A stretch of 64,000 nt of DNA from GCA-2731375 sp964631725 (GTDB lineage Bacteria > Pseudomonadota > Alphaproteobacteria > GCA-2731375). Within the stretch, counting starts at the first letter, position 1, and each line of letters opens with the position of its first letter. The stretch spans positions 251,712-315,711 of the forward strand of contig CAZVYX010000001.1 of NCBI GenBank assembly GCA_964631725.1, given 5' to 3'. A program made the translations under genes and the position numbers. The notes under the pieces are model-generated. The model had not been told where the DNA came from. It worked only from the letters and a program-made list of their open reading frames with translations, and did no database searches. This document shows, one piece after another, positions 52,829 through 62,393 of this stretch.

Positions 52829-53800
52829 ATGAGTATTATCCATGACCTATTGAAGACGATCGAAATCGGAAGCTCCACCACTTTTGAAAACCTGACCATG
52901 TATCCGCTGCTCGGCATCTCTGAGCAGAAGTTGGAATACATTACATTGGACGAGGCGCTTGCTGCCAAGACGGCCTCAGTGACTGAGGTGTCGGAATCCG
53001 GGAGCGTACCGGACCTGCTATTCCGCAACGATGGCGACACCCCCGTGTTGCTTCTGGATGGCGAGGAATTGATTGGCGCCAAACAGAACCGCGTGCTGAA
53101 CCTAAGCATTCTGGCGCCGGCCAACAAGACCATCACCATTCCGGTGTCCTGCGTCGAAGCCGGTCGGTGGTCTCGGCGGACGCCTGAATTCCAGTCTTCC
53201 GGTCGTTCGATGTATGCCCGTGGCCGGGCCGCCAAAAGTGGACAGGTTTCAATGTCCATGCGATCGGGACATAGCCGATCCGACCAGAGTGAAGTTTGGC
53301 GCGATATTTCAGAGAAGGCAGAACGCATGTCCGTGGCCTCTGATACCCAGGCCATGTCGGACATCTACGAAAGCCGTGGAGAAAAACTCGGTGAATATCT
53401 CTCCAAATTCGAAAAGGCGGATCATCAGGTTGGCGCCATGTTTGAAATCGATGGTGCAGTCGCCGGCCTTGATCTGTTCGACAAGGAAACGACTTTGTCG
53501 GGGGTGTTGCCCAAATTGGTTCGAAGTTATGCGCTGGATGCCGTGGAGGTTTCGGCTGACCAGAAGAAGGAAGCTTCTGCTGAGTGGGCGGCTCAATTCG
53601 TTGGCTTGATGGCCGAGGCGGTTGTCGAACAGTTTCCAGCGGCCGGTCTTGGGGAGGATCTCCGTTTGACAGGCCGGGCGGTGTCAGGTGGGGCCCTTAG
53701 TGTCGATGGCGCCATCGTACATTTGTACGCGTTTCCAGTTCAATCTGCGCGGAACAGCGATGCGCCGGCCCGTGAACGGGCCCCGGCGGTTACGGTATAG
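52829..53800 (+). CDS. ARPP-1-like (DUF6569) protein
   Basis: This 323-residue protein matches, from memory, the ARPP-1 domain family (ARG and rhodanese-phosphatase-superfamily-associated protein). Markers are ITLDEALAAKTASVTEVSES, PVLLLDGEELIGAKQNRVLN and TITIPVSCVEAGRWSRR. There is no signal peptide, and the biochemical role is unknown. The family part ends near HLYAFP (about 53740). The last ~20 residues run antisense into the truncated gene at 53684-54343, suggesting that the coding frame was extended by an insertion or deletion junction. Confidence 0.65.
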   Translation: MSIIHDLLKTIEIGSSTTFENLTMYPLLGISEQKLEYITLDEALAAKTASVTEVSESGSVPDLLFRNDGDTPVLLLDGEELIGAKQNRVLNLSILAPANKTITIPVSCVEAGRWSRRTPEFQSSGRSMYARGRAAKSGQVSMSMRSGHSRSDQSEVWRDISEKAERMSVASDTQAMSDIYESRGEKLGEYLSKFEKADHQVGAMFEIDGAVAGLDLFDKETTLSGVLPKLVRSYALDAVEVSADQKKEASAEWAAQFVGLMAEAVVEQFPAAGLGEDLRLTGRAVSGGALSVDGAIVHLYAFPVQSARNSDAPARERAPAVTV

Positions 53801-54343
53801 ATCGGTGAAAAAATCCATCCGGCCCGGACTTTTCAGGTTTTCCTTGTGCAAGGCCAGAAAGGGCACGCCCAGGGTTTCCAGCGCGCCGGCGAATTCCCGT
53901 TCCGCGTAATAGCCGAAATTACCGGATACCACGGCATCGATGGGCATCAGGCGGGACAGCACGGCCCACATTTTGGTTATGAATTCGCCGTATTCCCTCT
54001 TGGCCTGGATCGTGCCTGGGTCATCGCTGACATAATAATTATCGTCCAGTTCCGGCGGCAGAAAGGCCGCGGCGATGGATTTCACCACCACCCGGTTGGC
54101 GACATGAACGCGCACATCATGGGAGGCGCCCAACGAGGCCAGAACGTCTTCATAGAACGTGTTCTTATCGAACATCAGCACGTGATAGCGTTTCTTGCCG
54201 CCTTGATCATGCGGGCCGGGCATGCGCCGGATCAGCACCCGGAACAGGATCGCCACGAGCGTGGCTTGCCGATAGCCCGCCAACAGACGCAGCAGACGCT
54301 CAACCGCGCTTCTGGCAACCACATGGACAAGAAAGTTTTTCAT
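53684..54343 (-). pseudogene. 3'-truncated GT-B-type surface-polysaccharide protein
   Basis: The 219-residue product aligns with the first half of the 493-residue protein at 57914-59395. Shared segments include DDNYY/DDNNY, FGYYAEREFAGALE against FSFYAEQEFAGALE, VPFLALHKENLKSPG against VPVVAMHKECLKTPG, and PFTGRRI against PFQGRLI. The similarity stops about 20 residues before the C-terminus (near 53750), exactly where the ARPP-1-like family part of the convergent gene ends. The whole C-terminal nucleotide-sugar-binding half is missing. This is best read as a gene cut by the arrival of the McrBC/ARPP-1 segment or a linked deletion. Confidence 0.75.
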
Positions 54344-54393
54344 GGCTGACCGGCCAACCGTTCAATGGATTGACCACCTGGCGTAATTTGCTT

Positions 54394-55029
54394 ATGAGCC
54401 CGAGATCCCGGACCGAATCGGTAAATCATAGAATGACCTTTTTGCCTCGCAAGCTGAGACTTTCGCTGAAGCCGTCGAAGCAGTTGTTGTGGCTGTGGCT
54501 GTGGCGTGAAATGCGGGCCAGCCGGGGCCGGGCGGTCGGTATCGACGCGGGCTGCGGGCTGATGCAGAACCGCATGTTTTTTGAAACCGATGACTATGTG
54601 GGGATCGACGTCGACCAGGAACGCCTGGATGCCAATAAAGTCCGTTTCCCCGGCGTGCGCACGATCTGCGCCGAGATCGAGAAAGCAACCGATCTGTCCG
54701 GCGATGTGGTGTTGTGCGTGCAGGTCATGCACAACCGCTTTTTCGCGACCGAGCGTACCGTGCCGACCATTGCCGCCATGTGCCGGATGCTGCGCCCCGG
54801 CGGTATGCTCATCTTTAACCTTGGCGAACGAAACATACCGTTCGAAAGCGAGATTGATGCCCTGCTGCGGGACAATTTCACGAAGGTCCAGAAACGGCCC
54901 TACGGCGCCTTTTCCGAGAACGAAACCTATCTTTCGCCGCTGTTGGCGGGCTTGATGTACCTGCTGCCGCCCCTGCGTCTGTTGGGCGGGGCGCGCAAGA
55001 TATTCTACGTCTGTCATGGCGCGCGATGA
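54394..55029 (+). CDS. Class I SAM-dependent methyltransferase
   Basis: This 211-residue methyltransferase has motif I as VGIDAGCGLMQNR, the acidic second strand YVGIDVDQERLDANK, and post-motif LRPGGMLIFNLGE. The C-terminus is hydrophobic (LLAGLMYLLPPLRLLGG), so it may sit at the membrane. The ATG at 54394 is listed; the ATG at 54433 (MTFLPRKL) is a fair alternative, and neither has a strong ribosome-binding site. Context in a surface-glycan region suggests sugar or lipid methylation. Confidence 0.75.
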   Translation: MSPRSRTESVNHRMTFLPRKLRLSLKPSKQLLWLWLWREMRASRGRAVGIDAGCGLMQNRMFFETDDYVGIDVDQERLDANKVRFPGVRTICAEIEKATDLSGDVVLCVQVMHNRFFATERTVPTIAAMCRMLRPGGMLIFNLGERNIPFESEIDALLRDNFTKVQKRPYGAFSENETYLSPLLAGLMYLLPPLRLLGGARKIFYVCHGAR

Positions 55030-55056
55030 TCCGGGCCCGTTTCTAAGCTTCATCTT

Positions 55057-56805
55057 CTAAACTTCATCGGCTGCCGCCAGGTCAATCTGTTCCACCGTGC
55101 CGCCAATACGATAGACGGCGTCGGCATGCTCAATGGTAGACAGCCGGTGCGCGATCATGATGACCGTCGCCTCGCCTTCCAAGGCCTTTACGGATTCCTG
55201 AACCAAGCGTTCTGAATCATGATCCAGGGCCGACGTCGGCTCGTCAAAAATAAAGATATCCGGCTTCCGTACGATCACCCTGGCCATGGCCAGACGCTGG
55301 CGCTGACCCACCGAAAGCGCGTTGCCCCGGTCGCCCACCGGGCTGTCGTACTGTTGCGGCAATCGTCCGATGAATTCATCCGCATGGGCCGCCTTGGCCG
55401 CCGCCTTGCAGTCCTCGTCTGTGGCATCCGGCCAGCCCATGCGGATGTTTTCCAACACCGTGGTGTCGAAGATTTCCGGTTCCTGGGTCAGGTAACCGAT
55501 GCGACGGCGCAGGCTGGACAGGCTGTAGTCCTGCAGATCATGGCCGTTCAGGGTGATCTGGCCGCCCTGCGGTCGGCGAAAACCGGTCAAGATATCCACC
55601 AGGGTGGATTTGCCGGCGCCGGACGGCCCGACCAGGGCCGTGGTCTTGCCCTTTGAAATGGTCAGGTTAAGGCCGTCGAAGACTTCCCTGCCGTCGGCAT
55701 AGGCGAAGCTCAGGTCCTTGCAGACCAGATCGGTTTCCAGGCCTTCGAAGGTCAGGCCGGTTTCGATATTTTCCCGGTTCGGCACATCCCGCAGCAATTC
55801 ATAGATCAAGTGCAGCGAGGGGAGGGCGGAACCGATGATCATCCGGCGCGAGGTCAGATAGGTCACATTGGACATCAGCCGTTGCGCGACCAGGATAAAA
55901 AATCCCAACAACACGGCGACGCTTTGCACATCTTCCCCGGCCACCTGCCGCACCCAGATCAGGGCGCCGGCGACCAGGATAATGACCGATAGCTCGGTGG
56001 TTTGTTTCGGTATTTCGCTGACCGCCTGAAAAATTGCCGCCGCATCGGCAAAGCGGCGCAGGCGGTCGTGGAACATGTCGTAGCGTTGCTTATACAGACC
56101 GAACAGCTTGATCTGGCGCATGCTGTGGAGGGATTCCGTGGCGATCACGGAAATCTGCCGGGCCAGGCGAATGCGGATCTTGCCGAAACGCAGGGAATAG
56201 CCGGCCAGACCTTTTCGTATCAGCGTCAGCAGCACAATTGCCACGGCGCCGATGACCAGGGTTGCTTGCCAATGCACCGCCAATAGAACGCAGAACAGCA
56301 AAACCGACAGGATCAGCTTGTTCACGAACTGCACGATATTGGTCATCACCTTGGCGCCGATCTGGGTCTCGTTCAGCACGTTCTGGATCAACACGCCCTG
56401 GGGCCTTTGATCCAGGTAGGCGTAGTCAGCATGCAAATAATGCTGCAACAGCTTGCTGGCCCAATCCTGGCGCAGACGAAACGCAAACAGGGCGCTGAGA
56501 CCCCGATTGAGCACCAGCAGGGCGCCCTTGATGGTGAAAACGATGGCGAACAGGACCAATAGACCCTCTATCCGCGCGTCATCCGGCAATAATGCCAGCA
56601 GGTCGGAAATGATCTCAGACAGGCGGCCTTGATCGTCCCCCCCCAAACCCATCAGGCTGTTCAACAAAGGCAGAACCAGGGACAGGCCGACGCTCTCGGC
56701 CAGGGCGCCGGCGAACAGCGCTAGCAGCAGCACGGCGGCAAACCGCTCCCGCCCCGCGATCAGGCGAAATAGTTTGGTGAATTTGTTTGTCGCCGTTTCA
56801 GCCAT
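55057..56805 (-). CDS. ABC exporter, fused permease-ATPase (MsbA-like)
   Basis: This is a 582-residue half-transporter with an N-terminal membrane domain of six segments (residues ~15-310) and a C-terminal ATPase. It has Walker A GPSGAGKSTLVD, signature LSVGQRQRLAM, Walker B DIFIFDEPTSAL and the H-loop IMIAHRLS. Such proteins export lipids, lipid-linked glycans or peptides as homodimers. Located among glycan genes, export of a lipid-linked sugar is the likeliest role. Confidence 0.9.
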   Translation of the reverse strand: MAETATNKFTKLFRLIAGRERFAAVLLLALFAGALAESVGLSLVLPLLNSLMGLGGDDQGRLSEIISDLLALLPDDARIEGLLVLFAIVFTIKGALLVLNRGLSALFAFRLRQDWASKLLQHYLHADYAYLDQRPQGVLIQNVLNETQIGAKVMTNIVQFVNKLILSVLLFCVLLAVHWQATLVIGAVAIVLLTLIRKGLAGYSLRFGKIRIRLARQISVIATESLHSMRQIKLFGLYKQRYDMFHDRLRRFADAAAIFQAVSEIPKQTTELSVIILVAGALIWVRQVAGEDVQSVAVLLGFFILVAQRLMSNVTYLTSRRMIIGSALPSLHLIYELLRDVPNRENIETGLTFEGLETDLVCKDLSFAYADGREVFDGLNLTISKGKTTALVGPSGAGKSTLVDILTGFRRPQGGQITLNGHDLQDYSLSSLRRRIGYLTQEPEIFDTTVLENIRMGWPDATDEDCKAAAKAAHADEFIGRLPQQYDSPVGDRGNALSVGQRQRLAMARVIVRKPDIFIFDEPTSALDHDSERLVQESVKALEGEATVIMIAHRLSTIEHADAVYRIGGTVEQIDLAAADEV

Positions 56806-56859
56806 GGCTACTGTTTTTTTGTCCGCCTAGTTCGCTGCTTTTCGGGCGCCGGCATCCTA

Positions 56860-57954
56860 TCAGGACGCCGAAATTTCGCTATTGCCGTGGGCCTTCGCCA
56901 GTTCGGCGGCGCGCTGCTTGGCCGCGCCATCAGGTGCGTAAAGCAAACCGGTCAGCAGGCGGTCCACGAACTTCAATGGCGTGCGTTTGATGGCCCGGCG
57001 CCAGCCATGACCCAAACGCCGGTCCAGGCCGTTATTCGGGTTTGTCCGGGGTGCTATCGCCCCCTCTTTGCGCCGCGCCACCAGCGTCAGGTATCGCGGA
57101 ATCAGGGCCGAACTGGGCCGGCCCGAGGCGCGCAGGGAAACGATCTCGAAGCCATGGCCGCCATACAGTTGCGTCAACGAGGCGCGGGAAAAGCAATAAG
57201 GGTGATAGATGTGCGTGGAATTCTGCACCGTGGAATTCGGCGTTTCCATCAAGACAACGCCGCCGGGCGCCAGCCAACGGTCGATGGCGGCAAACACCTT
57301 GTTCAGGTCGACCACGTTCTCCATGACATGGGAGAACAGGATCATATCCATCCGTTCATCGGCGCCAGGCTCCATCTCGCCCAATTGCTCGATGGTCGAG
57401 GCGATGACCTTGACCCCGCCCAGGGAGTTGGCGAAGCCGGCGGCAAGTTCGGACGGCTCCACACCAAATGCCTGCGTCTCATAATGATCCGCGATGGTGG
57501 AAATAATCAGACCAAAGGCGCAGCCGATTTCCAGGATCCGTCCGCCGCGTGGCGGCGCGCAGTCGGCGGCATCCAGGGTGGCGCATAACTTCTCGGTGCG
57601 TTGCAGTTCCTTGATCAGCTGCTTTTGCCGCGCCGTATTGGCCTCTTCCGCCGCCTTGGCGGATTTGGTTTCCCAGAAGGCCTCGCCATAAAGACGGTCG
57701 TACCAGGTTTGATTGGGCACCGGGTTCATGAACACCAGGTCGCAGCTCCGGCAGCGCTGATAGGGAATAGTGATCTCGCGAAAGGTTAGTTTTTCGTACG
57801 CCACCAGATCGCCGCCGCCGCAAACGGGGCATTGCTGGTGCGGTATAACGTCATCGGCGCTCAGGGCGATGGCGGGGGCGTTCTTGGCGACGTTCAAAGT
57901 TTCAACTCCCAGCTCACCCGCCAATGACCCGGGCTTCTTGTGCCATGGGCGCAT
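56860..57954 (-). CDS. Methyltransferase with N-terminal zinc ribbon
   Basis: This 364-residue protein has a four-cysteine zinc ribbon at its N-terminus (CPVCGGGDL and CRSCDLVF). A class I SAM-methyltransferase domain follows, with motif I ILEIGCAFGL. The layout matches sugar C-methyltransferase-like proteins of surface-glycan clusters, although the usual C-terminal domain is short. The ATG at 57954 gives a 41-bp overlap with the upstream GT-B gene; a shorter start is possible. Confidence 0.8.
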   Translation of the reverse strand: MRPWHKKPGSLAGELGVETLNVAKNAPAIALSADDVIPHQQCPVCGGGDLVAYEKLTFREITIPYQRCRSCDLVFMNPVPNQTWYDRLYGEAFWETKSAKAAEEANTARQKQLIKELQRTEKLCATLDAADCAPPRGGRILEIGCAFGLIISTIADHYETQAFGVEPSELAAGFANSLGGVKVIASTIEQLGEMEPGADERMDMILFSHVMENVVDLNKVFAAIDRWLAPGGVVLMETPNSTVQNSTHIYHPYCFSRASLTQLYGGHGFEIVSLRASGRPSSALIPRYLTLVARRKEGAIAPRTNPNNGLDRRLGHGWRRAIKRTPLKFVDRLLTGLLYAPDGAAKQRAAELAKAHGNSEISAS

Positions 57955-59395
57955 CCACCGCGGGCACGTCTTGCCGGCGCCCTTGTACCAGATCCATGAT
58001 CAATTGGCTGACCCGGGCGCCGGCCTGGCCGTCCGGGTTGCCAATCCATTTTTCCAGGGTCTGGTAATTGGTCTGGCTCAATTCACCGTCGCGGCTCCTG
58101 GCCGGTCGTTCTAGAGCCTTGGCGGCCAGCATGGCGATCAGTTCATCGACCGAGCCGGCCCGCGCCGCCGCATCTCCCAGATCAACGACATAGGGAGCGG
58201 TCAAAGGTTCCACCGCCTCGTCAAAGTGCGGCACCACGATATCCACATTAGCCGACAGCGCCTCGAACAGTGACGTGCTGTTGAAGCCGCAGATGACATC
58301 GCAGGAAACGATCAGTTCGAACGGATCGCCGCCGATGACAATTTCCAGATTATCCGGCGCCTCGAAATCCTTGCCAAAACCGGCCTGCAGGGCCGCCATG
58401 GCCAGGCCGTGATCCTTGGACTTCACGATGACCTGAATTTCCGGATGCTCCACCGCCAAACGGACGATTGCGCCGTGGGTATCACGCACCAGATTATGCC
58501 AGTTGATCCGTTCCAGATCCGGGTCCAGCGCCTCGAACCGGTCATCGCCCCGGCGGCCGATGATCGGGCAGCCGGTTTTTTCGTTGAAGGACATGAACAG
58601 AACCGTGGGCCGGCCGTCACGGGATTGATCCCGGCCCGCATGTTCCCGCCGCCAGTCATGCATGCGGTCGAGCCGCGGCGCGCCGGAGGCGACGATGCGG
58701 TCGGCCGGCGCGACGCCGGCATTGATCTGAATGCGCCGCTCGATCTCGTTGTAAGTGCTGATCAGACGACCCTGAAAGGGCATCTTCCGGTCGCTGTAGG
58801 TGTATTCGTAGAACGGCTCCAGGCCCGGTGTTTTCAGGCACTCCTTGTGCATGGCCACGACCGGCACATCGTGATGTTCCAGGGCGCCGGCGAATTCCTG
58901 CTCGGCGTAGAAGCTGAAATTCGCGGTTATGGCCACATCCAGACGCAGGCGCGGCACAAGATGCTGGCAGACGTTTATCATGAAGCGGCGATAGGCGTTC
59001 TTGCGGGCCAGCACGGCGTCGTCGTCCTGGCGGTAATTATTGTCATCCACCAGCTCGCCGAAAAAGCAGTTGGCGATTGTCTTCACCGCCTTGCGATGCA
59101 GGCGCAGGACCTTGAAACGGCCGTCGCGCACCAGGGAAGACTGCACATCCTCGGCAAAGCCGCTTTTCGGCAAAATCAGGGCCACCGCCGGTTTCTTGCC
59201 CGTGGCCGCCTGGCAAATCGGTTGCACCTGCCAGGCCAGCAGCCAGGCCGCCAGCCGGGGCAAATCCCAACGCGCTGCCAGAACCAGCAAATGCTTGCTG
59301 GCCATAACGCCGAACATGCCCGGCTTGGTCGCCATCCCGACGATACGGCGGCGGACAATCTGAAAGCCTGAAGTGGCTTTGCGCAGAAGCTTCAT
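57914..59395 (-). CDS. GT-B-type surface-polysaccharide protein (CDP-glycerol transferase-like)
   Basis: This 493-residue protein has a two-domain architecture. The N-terminal part (to ~245) has VALILPKSGFAEDV and the EFAGALE/HKECLKTPG block. The C-terminal Rossmann-like half has VLFMSFNEKTG, IQVIVKSKDHG, DVICGFNSTSLFEALS and DIVVPHFDEA, resembling CDP-glycerol glycerophosphotransferases and capsule GT-B enzymes. It is the intact paralogue of the truncated gene at 53684-54343. The exact donor and acceptor are not known. Confidence 0.72.
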   Translation of the reverse strand: MKLLRKATSGFQIVRRRIVGMATKPGMFGVMASKHLLVLAARWDLPRLAAWLLAWQVQPICQAATGKKPAVALILPKSGFAEDVQSSLVRDGRFKVLRLHRKAVKTIANCFFGELVDDNNYRQDDDAVLARKNAYRRFMINVCQHLVPRLRLDVAITANFSFYAEQEFAGALEHHDVPVVAMHKECLKTPGLEPFYEYTYSDRKMPFQGRLISTYNEIERRIQINAGVAPADRIVASGAPRLDRMHDWRREHAGRDQSRDGRPTVLFMSFNEKTGCPIIGRRGDDRFEALDPDLERINWHNLVRDTHGAIVRLAVEHPEIQVIVKSKDHGLAMAALQAGFGKDFEAPDNLEIVIGGDPFELIVSCDVICGFNSTSLFEALSANVDIVVPHFDEAVEPLTAPYVVDLGDAAARAGSVDELIAMLAAKALERPARSRDGELSQTNYQTLEKWIGNPDGQAGARVSQLIMDLVQGRRQDVPAVDAPMAQEARVIGG

Positions 59396-59574
59396 GGATC
59401 GTCTATCCTGTTGGTCTATGCAGGCTCATTTAGGCCAGCAAACCACTCTATGCAAGCAATGCCTGAGCGAATCGGATCTGCTGCCGCCACAATATTGCAT
59501 GATCCGGTTTGTGGACAGGGGCATGGGCCTTTTGTTAGGTTCCGGCGCATCCGAATTCAGGCCAAGGAACCATC

Positions 59575-60507
59575 ATGAGCCTCGCAATCGACACCGCAAC
59601 GCCTGGCCTTGATCTCGAGCTTTCCAAGGCACGGATCGCGGAAGCCTTCGAACCCTTCGTGGCCCGGCATTTCGGGCCTGAAGACGATGGGGACTGGCAG
59701 GCCATGATCGCAGGACGGGGCAAGAAAATCCTCAAACGCAGGCTGAAGCGGCAGTTCCTGGGCTGGATGTCAGGCATGGGCCGGGCGCCGGATGTGGTGG
59801 AGGCGGTGTACGAGCAAACCTGGAACCAGACCACCTTGGATCATCTGGTCAACCCCTCGGCCCGCGCCGTGCCCTGTGTCTGGGGTGATGAGAAGATGAT
59901 GGCGGCGGGTCCGGGATTAAAATGCGTTCATCTGCTGCATTTGATGCGGCTGATCGAGCGGCTGCAGCCGAGGTCGGTGCTGGAAGTGGGTTGCGGCATC
60001 GGCATCAACCTGCTGGTCCTATCGGCGCGGTTTCCCGACGTCACCTTCAACGGTATCGATTTGACGGCCCGCGGCATCGCCTCGATCAAGGAAATGTCGG
60101 CCCAGGACACCTTGCCCCAGGCACTGTTGGATTATTCGCCCGAACCCAGCCTGGACCCCACGGCTCATCGCCGGATCAAGGTGCGACAGGGCAGCGCGGC
60201 GGATATGCCGTACGGTGATAACGAATTCGATCTGCTCTATTCCGTTGCCGCGCTGGAGCAGATGGAGGCGATCAGACCCCAGGTGATGGCGGAATTAAAG
60301 CGTGTCTCCAACGGCCATGTGGCCATGGTGGAAGCGTTTCGCGATTGGAACCAATCGGGCATGCGGCGCAACTATATCGTCGCCCAGGACTATTTCGCCT
60401 CCCGCATTGATGATTTGCCGAATTTCGGTCTGCGGCCGGTTCTGGCGACCGACGACATGCCCACCAAGGTCAACATGGGCCTGGGCCTGGTCGTCGCGGC
60501 CACCTAA
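59575..60507 (+). CDS. Class I SAM-dependent methyltransferase
   Basis: This 310-residue protein carries a methyltransferase fold: motif I is VLEVGCGIGINLLVLSARF, followed by FNGIDLTARGIASIK and a later DMPYGDNEFDLLYSVAALEQM. The first 110 residues are helical and not recognised. The ATG at 59575 is used. The gene is convergent with the PhyH-like gene, whose stop overlaps its own by 4 bp. The substrate is unknown. Confidence 0.82.
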   Translation: MSLAIDTATPGLDLELSKARIAEAFEPFVARHFGPEDDGDWQAMIAGRGKKILKRRLKRQFLGWMSGMGRAPDVVEAVYEQTWNQTTLDHLVNPSARAVPCVWGDEKMMAAGPGLKCVHLLHLMRLIERLQPRSVLEVGCGIGINLLVLSARFPDVTFNGIDLTARGIASIKEMSAQDTLPQALLDYSPEPSLDPTAHRRIKVRQGSAADMPYGDNEFDLLYSVAALEQMEAIRPQVMAELKRVSNGHVAMVEAFRDWNQSGMRRNYIVAQDYFASRIDDLPNFGLRPVLATDDMPTKVNMGLGLVVAAT

Positions 60508-61418
60508 TGCTTTCCTGACAGGATCATGGTGCGCAAGGGATCGCCCTTGTAGCGGTCGGTGGCGAAATCGAAAATCGGGCGGCCGTCGGTCGTGCTCCGG
60601 TTCTTGCTGATCTTCAAATCCGGCACCCTGACATAGTGGAACATAATAACGGCGCGGGCGGCGCGGCGGGCGCGGCTGCCGAAATGGACGCAGCGGGCGG
60701 TATCGACAAAGGCGCCGTGACCGGGCGCTCCCGTCAGGATATGCGCGGCATCGTCGCGGCAGACATCCGCGATGCTCTCGTCACTGTAACGATGGGCACC
60801 CCAGGGCCGGCCCAGACGGCGTTCAACCCGGGCCGAGGCCGCGGCATCGTAAAAGGTGAAGGGGCCATTGTCCTCGTTCACGTCCACCAGATTGACGAAA
60901 CATTTTACCTGGCGGAAATCATCGCCGTCGAAGTGGAACAATTGCGAGGACTTCAGGGTGTCATTGGGGGGCGAGACATACAGGCCGACGCCCATCAGCC
61001 GTGGCACCGCGCCGAGATAACCCATGACCGACTGCAAGACGCCGTCGCTGACCACGAAATCCATGATCTCCCCGTGCGCCCGCAGATCCTCCGGCTCCAG
61101 GATATTGGCGAAAAACGGCTTTCGCTGCATACCCTCCGACTGCTCGGCGAGGCGCTTTTGATAGATGCCCTGGGCCGCCGTCACAAGGCGGTCCAGGCCC
61201 GGCAGATCGTTCGGGGCAAAGGCGCGGAAGCCCTCGGTTTTGGGGATAAAATCAACCCAGGGAGAGTTCGCCAGGGCGGCGTCCGCGCCGCGCCTGTGCG
61301 AGAGATAGGCGCCGGGCGCGGCGGTAATACGCAATGCCTTCAGGGCGGAGCCAAAGGCGCGATGGGAAATTCCCAATCGTTTCGCTTGTTTGTTCAGCAG
61401 TACCTCTAGCCCGGCCAT
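60504..61418 (-). CDS. PhyH-like 2-oxoglutarate/Fe(II) dioxygenase
   Basis: This 304-residue protein of the phytanoyl-CoA dioxygenase-like fold has the iron motif HFDGDD (HxD) and the distal CVHFGSRARR histidine with its following arginine, about 90 residues later. These are the 2-His-1-Asp facial triad and the 2-oxoglutarate contact. VKCFVNLVDVNEDNGPFTF is the characteristic strand between them. Such enzymes hydroxylate lipids or small molecules. It lies next to a polysaccharide deacetylase on the same strand. Confidence 0.72.
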   Translation of the reverse strand: MAGLEVLLNKQAKRLGISHRAFGSALKALRITAAPGAYLSHRRGADAALANSPWVDFIPKTEGFRAFAPNDLPGLDRLVTAAQGIYQKRLAEQSEGMQRKPFFANILEPEDLRAHGEIMDFVVSDGVLQSVMGYLGAVPRLMGVGLYVSPPNDTLKSSQLFHFDGDDFRQVKCFVNLVDVNEDNGPFTFYDAAASARVERRLGRPWGAHRYSDESIADVCRDDAAHILTGAPGHGAFVDTARCVHFGSRARRAARAVIMFHYVRVPDLKISKNRSTTDGRPIFDFATDRYKGDPLRTMILSGKH

Positions 61419-61430
61419 ATCGTTACCTCT

Positions 61431-62393
61431 CTAGCTGGCCGCCCGGGCCTGAACCAGATCGTCCACCTCGTTGGTGTTGCACCGGTTCAGCAGATACGGC
61501 GACAATCCGCCCGTGTTCCAGGCCCGCTTCAAGGTGATCGCCAGTTTGAAGCCATGCGCCGTGCAGACCGCATCGGCATTGTCGGGGATGGCCCAATCGC
61601 TGCCCCAGGGATAGGCCAGCCAATCGACGGGCTGTTGTACGATGGCGGCCAGGCAATCCACGCTCTGGCTCAGGTCGGCGTCTAGGGCGGCGGCCGTCAT
61701 GCGGCTCATGGGCTGGTGGGAATGGCCATGGCTGCCGATACGGTGGCCCATCTGCTCCAGCTCCGCCAGGTGTTCGGCGCTCATGTACAGATCGCGGCAG
61801 AAATCCATTTCCGTGACGTTGCGTTCTCCCAGCATCAGGGATGTTATTTCGTCCACCAGATCGTAGGGCAGGTGGAAATTGATCATGTATTTCAGCTGGG
61901 CGATTTCCGGCGGATCATAAAGATTGGTTTCCGCCGCCGCCCGCGCCAGTTCCGGATCGGCAAGTTTGGCGCGCCACTCGTCGGGCAGGCGGGCCAGGAA
62001 GTTTTCCCGGAATGTTTCCGGCGCCGTCGTCGCCCGCAGCCAATGCAGCTTGTGGGTGCTGATGGCCTTGCTCTCGACCAGGGGGCGGGAGCAGACAAAA
62101 TAGGCGGCCTTGATATCCCTGGGCGCCAGAACCTCATGGGCGGCGTGGATGTGATCGACCATGCCGTCGTCGAAGGTCAAAAAGAACGAGGGCCCCGGCA
62201 GGCGATCGTCGCCGACGGCGTAGGCGGCGAATTCCTCCAGACTGGCCGGATGCAGATCCCGGCAGAGACCATCCACCTGATCGGCGAAGGCCTGCATGGA
62301 AATGGGGTGAATGCCTGGGTGGGGATGGCCGTGAGGATCGCGGATGTAATGATAATTGATCAACAATAAGGGTGTCATGGAATGGGGCGTCAT
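61431..62393 (-). CDS. Polysaccharide deacetylase (NodB-type)
   Basis: This is a 320-residue carbohydrate esterase 4 family enzyme. The metal and catalytic motifs are FFLTFDDGMVDH (TFDDG) and GSHGHSHQPMSRM (HxxxH-type). WLAYPWGSDW corresponds to motif 3. It has no signal peptide, so it acts in the cytoplasm or on a lipid-linked intermediate. The ATG at 62393 overlaps the upstream sulfotransferase stop as ATGA; an in-frame ATG at 62378 is also possible. Confidence 0.87.
   Translation of the reverse strand: MTPHSMTPLLLINYHYIRDPHGHPHPGIHPISMQAFADQVDGLCRDLHPASLEEFAAYAVGDDRLPGPSFFLTFDDGMVDHIHAAHEVLAPRDIKAAYFVCSRPLVESKAISTHKLHWLRATTAPETFRENFLARLPDEWRAKLADPELARAAAETNLYDPPEIAQLKYMINFHLPYDLVDEITSLMLGERNVTEMDFCRDLYMSAEHLAELEQMGHRIGSHGHSHQPMSRMTAAALDADLSQSVDCLAAIVQQPVDWLAYPWGSDWAIPDNADAVCTAHGFKLAITLKRAWNTGGLSPYLLNRCNTNEVDDLVQARAAS

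Noticed and set aside
52729..53364. 211-codon minus-strand frame over the ARPP-1-like gene
   Set aside because: It is antisense to a gene with clear family motifs and has low-complexity Ser/Arg composition.
54340..55053. 237-codon minus-strand frame over the methyltransferase at 54394
   Set aside because: The plus-strand frame has methyltransferase motifs; the antisense frame is Gln/His-rich with none.
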